Origin: Alphaproteobacteria bacterium
GTDB taxonomy: Bacteria > Pseudomonadota > Alphaproteobacteria > Caulobacterales > Caulobacteraceae
Reading direction: 5' to 3'
NCBI GenBank assembly: GCA_028869395.1
Contig: JAGWSE010000318.1
Location: 1 to 7,385, forward strand
DNA: 7,385 bases
Position 1 is the first letter of the stretch, and every line of letters begins with the position of its first letter. Positions 3,865 through 7,385 of this stretch are shown here, one piece after another. The notes beneath the pieces were generated by a model. It made no database searches and was not told the origin of the DNA. It was given only the letters and a program-made list of their open reading frames with translations. A program made the position numbers and the translations under genes.

Positions 3865-5664
3865 TCAGACCCGCCTCGGATCGGCGACGTCCTCGATCTC
3901 CAGCTCGACGCTTTCGCGGCCCTGCCAGTCGTCAGGCTTGAGACGTCCGGCGACGTGCACCGCCCCGCCCTCCTGCAACAGGCGCCGGCCCCATTCGGTC
4001 TCGGCCGAGCGCCAGGCGACCGCCTTCAGCTTGCCGCCCGAGCCATCGGCCAGGGTGCAGCGGACGTGGCCCCCCTTCAGCGCCGTCGGCCGTTCGACGC
4101 GCACGTCGGCGAGCGCGAACAGCGGCTCCGGATTGCCCGGACCGAAGGGCGCCAACCGCTGGAAATCGCCCCAGAGCGCCCGGTCGCAGGCCCGGGCCGT
4201 GACCAGGGCGTCGATGTCCAGGCCGTCCTCGGCGGCGGCGGCCTCGGCCTCCTGGCCCAACCGCTCGCACAGGAATTCGCGCAGCTCGGGGATGGCCTCG
4301 GGCCGCACCGACAGGCCCGCCGCCATGGCGTGCCCGCCGCCGGCCAGCAGCAGGCCTTCCTCGAAGGCCGCCTGCACCGCACGGCCCAGGTTCACGCCCG
4401 GCTGCGAGCGGCCGGAGCCCTTGCCGACGTTGGCGGCGCGGTCGATCCCGATCACCACCACCGGCTTGCGATAGCGCTCCCGCAGGCGGCCGGCCACGAT
4501 GCCGATGACGCCGGGATGCCAGTCGTCCTGCGCCACCAGCAGGCAGGCGGCGTCCGCCCGGTTGCTCTCGCGCTCGATGATCCGCACAGCCTCGTCGAGC
4601 ACGGCCCGCTCGACGTCCTTGCGCGAGGCGTTGAGCCCGTCGAGTTCTTCGGCCAGCGCGGCGGCCTCGTCCGGATCGTCGGTGGAAAGCAGCCGCGCGC
4701 CCAGGTCCGAGCGGCCGATCCGGCCGCCGGCGTTGATCCGCGGGCCCAGGATGAAGCCCACGTGGAAGGTCGAGGCCGGGCCCTGGCTCTTCGCCACCTC
4801 GAGCAGCGCCTTGAGCCCGGGATTGCGCCATGCCGACATGACCTTCAGCCCCTGCGCCGCCAGCGCCCGGTTGAACCCGGTCAGCCGCGTCACGTCGCAG
4901 ATGGCGCCCATGGCGGCGAGGTCGAGCCAGGTCCGCAGGTCCGGCTCGGCGCGCCCGGCGAACAGGCCCCGGCGGCGCGCTTCGCGGTTCAACGCGGCCA
5001 GCAGCACGAAGGTCACGCCCGCGGCCGCCAGGTGTCCCTGCCCCGAGACGCAGTCCGGCCGGTTCGGGTTCACCAGGGCGGCGACTTCGGGGATCTCCTC
5101 GCCGCGCATCAGATGGTGGTCGACCACCACGACCTCGAGCCCGATCTCGACCGCGCAGGCGAGGGCGTCGTGGGCCGCCGCGCCGCAGTCGACGGTGATG
5201 ACCAGCTCCGCACCCTCGCCCTTCAGGCGCCGGAACGCGGCAGGCGACGGGCCATAGCCCTCGGTGATCCGATCGGGGACGTAGATCGGCAGCTCATGAC
5301 CCATCGCGCGGAACCAGCGGACCAGCTGGGCGGCCGACGAGGCGCCATCGACGTCGTAGTCGGCGAACACCACAATCGGGCGGCGGCGCTCCAGGGCGTC
5401 GACCAGGATTTCGGCGGCGCGGTCCATGCCCGCGAACGACGAGGGGTCGGGGAACAGCGCCCTCAGGGTCGGATTGAGGAAGACCTCGCCCTCCCCCTCG
5501 GCGATCCCGCGCGAGGCGAGCGCCCGGGCCAGCGGCTCGGAGAGACCCAGCCCGAGCTGGTGCCGGCGCACCACCTCCGCCTCGGCCGGCCGCTCGCGCC
5601 ACGGCCGTCCCGATAGCGAGCGGGCGACGCCGAGATAGCCGAGCTCTGGATTGCCGTCCGCCAC
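3865..5664 (-). CDS. recJ: Single-stranded-DNA-specific exonuclease RecJ
   Basis: A 599-residue RecJ, the 5'-3' single-strand exonuclease of the DHH family used in RecF-type recombinational repair and mismatch repair. Numbered from the chosen start, the metal-binding DHH-domain motifs are FADYDVDG near 100-107, VDCGAAAHD near 158-166 and VVDHH near 180-184. Further family features are ALVNPNRPD, GPRINAGGR (about 307-315), WHPGVIGIVAGRL (about 382-394), and the DHHA1 glycine motif GGGHAMAAG (about 442-450). The C-terminal 100 residues form the OB-type domain (FGPGNPEPLF onward). The length is normal for the family. The start is GTG at 5664: GGGGAGG (5675-5669) precedes it by four bases, whereas the ATG 54 bases upstream has no good ribosome site. 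recJ follows glpX on the same strand after 215 bases, so it may have its own promoter. A weak candidate is CTGACGC 5746-5740 with GCTAAGGC 5731-5724, but its spacing is short. Confidence 0.97.
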   Translation of the reverse strand: MADGNPELGYLGVARSLSGRPWRERPAEAEVVRRHQLGLGLSEPLARALASRGIAEGEGEVFLNPTLRALFPDPSSFAGMDRAAEILVDALERRRPIVVFADYDVDGASSAAQLVRWFRAMGHELPIYVPDRITEGYGPSPAAFRRLKGEGAELVITVDCGAAAHDALACAVEIGLEVVVVDHHLMRGEEIPEVAALVNPNRPDCVSGQGHLAAAGVTFVLLAALNREARRRGLFAGRAEPDLRTWLDLAAMGAICDVTRLTGFNRALAAQGLKVMSAWRNPGLKALLEVAKSQGPASTFHVGFILGPRINAGGRIGRSDLGARLLSTDDPDEAAALAEELDGLNASRKDVERAVLDEAVRIIERESNRADAACLLVAQDDWHPGVIGIVAGRLRERYRKPVVVIGIDRAANVGKGSGRSQPGVNLGRAVQAAFEEGLLLAGGGHAMAAGLSVRPEAIPELREFLCERLGQEAEAAAAEDGLDIDALVTARACDRALWGDFQRLAPFGPGNPEPLFALADVRVERPTALKGGHVRCTLADGSGGKLKAVAWRSAETEWGRRLLQEGGAVHVAGRLKPDDWQGRESVELEIEDVADPRRV

Positions 5665-5695
5665 GCCGCCTCCCCGCAAGGGACCACTATCGACC

Positions 5696-5715
5696 CTGGC
5701 GGTTCGAGTCGCCAG
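5696..5715. repeat. Perfect 6-bp hairpin upstream of recJ
   Basis: CTGGCG (5696-5701) and CGCCAG (5710-5715) flank an 8-base loop, GTTCGAGT. The loop resembles a tRNA T loop, but no other tRNA arm is present. It would fall in the 5' leader of recJ; its function is unknown. Confidence 0.35.
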
Positions 5716-5765
5716 CACCCTGCGCCTTAGCCGCAGCCTGCGTCAGGAGCGGACGCATCCAGTTG

Positions 5766-5783
5766 CACCCCCACGGGGAGGTG
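5766..5783. repeat. Imperfect hairpin in the glpX-recJ gap
   Basis: CACCCCC and GGGAGGTG at the two ends of 5766-5783 form a stem of about seven pairs, with one G-T pair and a 4-base loop. It lies between the REP-like hairpins after glpX and the recJ leader. It may belong to the same class of GC-rich intergenic palindromes. Confidence 0.3.
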
Positions 5784-5835
5784 GTCCGGACGGCCGGGCA
5801 GGATTTCGACGGCGGACGGGCGGGCGGACACCCCC

Positions 5836-5872
5836 TCACCCGAAGGGCGAGAGCTCCCCCCTCAGGGAGAGC
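5836..5872. repeat. REP-like tandem hairpins directly after glpX
   Basis: Two adjacent stem-loops begin 7 bases beyond the glpX stop. The first is CTCACCC GAA GGGCGAG (5836-5852), with six pairs and one mismatch. The second is GCTCCCCC CTCA GGGAGAGC (5853-5872), with seven pairs and one mismatch. This C/G-rich ladder of short palindromes resembles the repetitive extragenic palindromes often found between genes in Caulobacterales and related alphaproteobacteria. It could protect the glpX mRNA 3' end or reduce read-through into recJ. No U-run is present, so a simple intrinsic terminator is less likely. Confidence 0.5.
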
Positions 5873-5879
5873 CTCTGCA

Positions 5880-6848
5880 TCACGCCGGCCGCTTCATCCG
5901 CACTTCGCGGACCGTCCGGGTCGAGGAGTTCATCACCAGGGTGTGGGTCCAGACGAAACCGTCCTTGAACGTGACCCCGTCGAGCAGCGCGCCCTTGGTC
6001 ACGCCGGTGGCGGCGAAGATGGCGTCGGCGCGGACCATCTCGTGCAGGTCATACTTCTTGTCGAGATCGGTGATGCCGACGCGGGCGGCGCGGGCGCGCT
6101 CGTCGGCGTTGCGGAACACCAGCCGGCCCTGGAACTGGCCGCCGACGCACTTCAGCGCCGCGCAGGCCAGCACGCCTTCCGGCGCCCCGCCCTGGCCGAC
6201 GTACATGTCGACGCCGGTGGTCGGATCGGCGGTGTTGATGACGCCGGCCACATCGCCGTCGGTGATCAGGTGCACGCGCGCGCCCACCGAGCGCAGGCTC
6301 TGGATGATCTCGGCGTGACGCGGCCGGTCAAGCACGCAGACCGTGACCTCGGAGGGTTGCACGCCCTTGGCCTTGGCGATCGCAGCCACGTTCTCGGCGG
6401 GGGACTTGTCGAGGTCGATGACGCCGGCCGGGTAGCCCGGTCCGCAGGCGATCTTGTCCATGTAGGTGTCGGGGGCGTTGAGCAGGGTGCCCTTGGGGGC
6501 CCAGGCCATCACCGCCAGCGCATTGGCCATCGCCTTGGCGGTCAGCGTCGTGCCTTCCAGGGGATCGAGCGCGATGTCGATCTTGGTCTTGCCGCCGCGG
6601 CCCACCTTCTCGCCGATGTAGAGCATGGGCGCCTCGTCGCGCTCGCCCTCGCCGATGACGATCTCGCCCTCGAGGTCGAGGTCGTTGAGCGCGGTGCGCA
6701 TGGCGTCGACCGCGGCCTGATCGGCGGCCTTCTCGTCGCCGCGGCCGACCATCATCCAGGCGGCGATGGCGGCGATCTCGGTCACGCGGACCGCGTCGAG
6801 CACCAGGTTCTTGTCCAGGACCTGGGCGCGCTCCAGAACTTCACTCAT
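5880..6848 (-). CDS. glpX: Fructose-1,6-bisphosphatase, class II
   Basis: A 322-residue class II (GlpX) enzyme that hydrolyses fructose 1,6-bisphosphate to fructose 6-phosphate in gluconeogenesis; some homologues also act on sedoheptulose 1,7-bisphosphate. It aligns closely with E. coli GlpX from memory, with an offset of about ten residues. Metal-site residues correspond to Asp43 (in KAADQAAV), Glu67 (VIGEGERDEAPMLYIGE), Asp95 and Glu98 (DPLEGT), and Glu224 (GGAPEGV). Other conserved blocks are LNAPDTYMDK, DRPRHAEII and FAATGVTKGALLDGV, so it looks complete and active. The ATG at 6848 is preceded by GGAAG and, further up, GAGGAG. The gene lies 53 bases after hom on the same strand with no strong promoter in the gap, so hom and glpX are probably one operon, a linkage common in alphaproteobacteria. 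REP-like hairpins follow its stop. Confidence 0.97.
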   Translation of the reverse strand: MSEVLERAQVLDKNLVLDAVRVTEIAAIAAWMMVGRGDEKAADQAAVDAMRTALNDLDLEGEIVIGEGERDEAPMLYIGEKVGRGGKTKIDIALDPLEGTTLTAKAMANALAVMAWAPKGTLLNAPDTYMDKIACGPGYPAGVIDLDKSPAENVAAIAKAKGVQPSEVTVCVLDRPRHAEIIQSLRSVGARVHLITDGDVAGVINTADPTTGVDMYVGQGGAPEGVLACAALKCVGGQFQGRLVFRNADERARAARVGITDLDKKYDLHEMVRADAIFAATGVTKGALLDGVTFKDGFVWTHTLVMNSSTRTVREVRMKRPA

Positions 6849-6901
6849 GTCTTCCAGCGTCTCCTCGGGCGCCCCGAAAGGCGTGTTTCGACTTGCCTGT
6901 C

Positions 6902-7385
6902 TCAGATGCGCGCAATGCGCAACAGCCGGGGCCGGTCGATGACCGCGGGCAGACCCGCGATGCGCTCGATGGCGGCCTTCAGCACGGATTCGGCCACTGC
7001 ATGGGTCGTGAGGACGATCGGCACGCCGTCCGCGTTCTCCACCGGCTTCTGCAGGAAGCTCTCGATACTAACTCCCGCCTCGGCCAAGGTTTCCGAGACC
7101 GCAGCGATAACGCCCGGTTCGTCCTTCACCAGGAAGCGCAGATAGGCGCGGCCCATGCTCTTCGACGGGTCGACCGGCGTGAACGGCGAAAGCCCCTTGG
7201 CCGGCGCCTGGAAGACCGGCCGGCGCGCGCCCGCCATGACGTCGGCGATGTCGGCCGCCACGGCGGCGGCGGTCGGGCCCGCGCCGGCGCCGGGCCCCTG
7301 CAGGAAGATCCGGCCGATCCGCGTCCCTTCGATGAAGAGCGCGTTCAGCGCGCCGCCCGCTTGCGCCAGCGGGTGCGCGAGCGGC
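6902..7385 (-). CDS. hom: Homoserine dehydrogenase, C-terminal part with ACT domain (5' end outside window)
   Basis: The last 160 residues of homoserine dehydrogenase, which reduces aspartate semialdehyde to homoserine, the branch point to threonine, isoleucine and methionine. The frame is open to the window edge. The visible start covers the end of the catalytic domain: NALFIEGTRIGRIFLQGPGA, then a Gly/Ala turn and TAAAVAADIADVM, the usual closing helix. After a short linker (RRPVFQAPAKGLSPFTPV) comes the ACT regulatory domain, about residues 79-160, with RAYLRFLVKDEPGVIAAVSE, GVSIESFLQKP, PIVLTTHAV and a final PRLLRIARI strand. ACT domains in this enzyme family usually mediate feedback inhibition by threonine. 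This is the monofunctional type: no aspartokinase is fused at this end, though the N-terminus is not visible. glpX follows after 53 bases. Confidence 0.95.
   Translation of the reverse strand, partial: PLAHPLAQAGGALNALFIEGTRIGRIFLQGPGAGAGPTAAAVAADIADVMAGARRPVFQAPAKGLSPFTPVDPSKSMGRAYLRFLVKDEPGVIAAVSETLAEAGVSIESFLQKPVENADGVPIVLTTHAVAESVLKAAIERIAGLPAVIDRPRLLRIARI

Noticed and set aside
3829..5616. Very long plus-strand open frame opposite recJ (595 codons)
   Set aside because: It is the antisense shadow of recJ, made possible by high GC at third codon positions. It is rich in Arg/Ala/Gly/Gln without recognisable motifs, whereas the minus strand carries every RecJ motif.
5696..5715. Possible degenerate tRNA (T-loop-like GTTCGAGT)
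   Set aside because: Only one stem-loop is present, its loop has 8 bases after pairing, and no acceptor, anticodon or D arm can be found around it.
5763..7145. Long plus-strand open frame opposite glpX and hom (460 codons)
   Set aside because: It spans two real genes and their gap on the opposite strand and shows only low-complexity composition. This is a GC-driven shadow.
1..7385. CRISPR arrays, insertion sequences or a new defence system
   Set aside because: No regularly spaced direct repeats, transposase or nuclease/helicase clusters are visible. Apart from the vapBC relic, all genes belong to well-known housekeeping families.

Overview
The window is GC-rich chromosomal DNA from an alphaproteobacterium, most likely of the order Caulobacterales (Caulobacter or Phenylobacterium type). 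The evidence is a two-domain cold shock protein, an NDUFS4-type accessory subunit of complex I, an NdvA-like ABC exporter, the linked order hom-glpX-recJ, and promoters resembling the Caulobacter sigma-73 consensus (TTGACGS, 10-14 bases, GCTANAWC). No phage, insertion sequence or CRISPR array is visible. Most of the window is ordinary housekeeping DNA.

Left part (1-1186, plus strand): the 3' end of an ABC exporter gene, then a VapBC toxin-antitoxin locus. The VapB antitoxin is intact and starts with GTG. The VapC toxin gene overlaps it by one base but is broken by two frameshifts, although all four expected PIN-domain acidic residues can still be found across the three frames. This decaying locus is the most unusual feature of the window.

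Middle part (1203-3797, minus strand): read in the direction of transcription, tRNA-Glu(UUC) comes first. It is followed by a double cold-shock-domain protein with its own likely promoter, a secreted glutaminyl-peptide cyclotransferase, and a PaaI-like hotdog thioesterase that overlaps it by 4 bases. Then come tRNA-Pro(UGG) with its own likely promoter, the NDUFS4-type complex I subunit, and tRNA-Arg(UCU). The last three are packed so tightly that they may share one transcript. All three tRNA genes encode their CCA end.

Right part (3865-7385, minus strand): the 3' part of homoserine dehydrogenase (hom, with its C-terminal ACT domain), class II fructose-1,6-bisphosphatase (glpX), and the single-strand exonuclease recJ with a GTG start. 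These serve threonine/methionine/isoleucine synthesis, gluconeogenesis and DNA repair; they are neighbours rather than one pathway. A 215-base gap between glpX and recJ holds tandem REP-like hairpins. No stretch longer than 300 bases lacks a gene.
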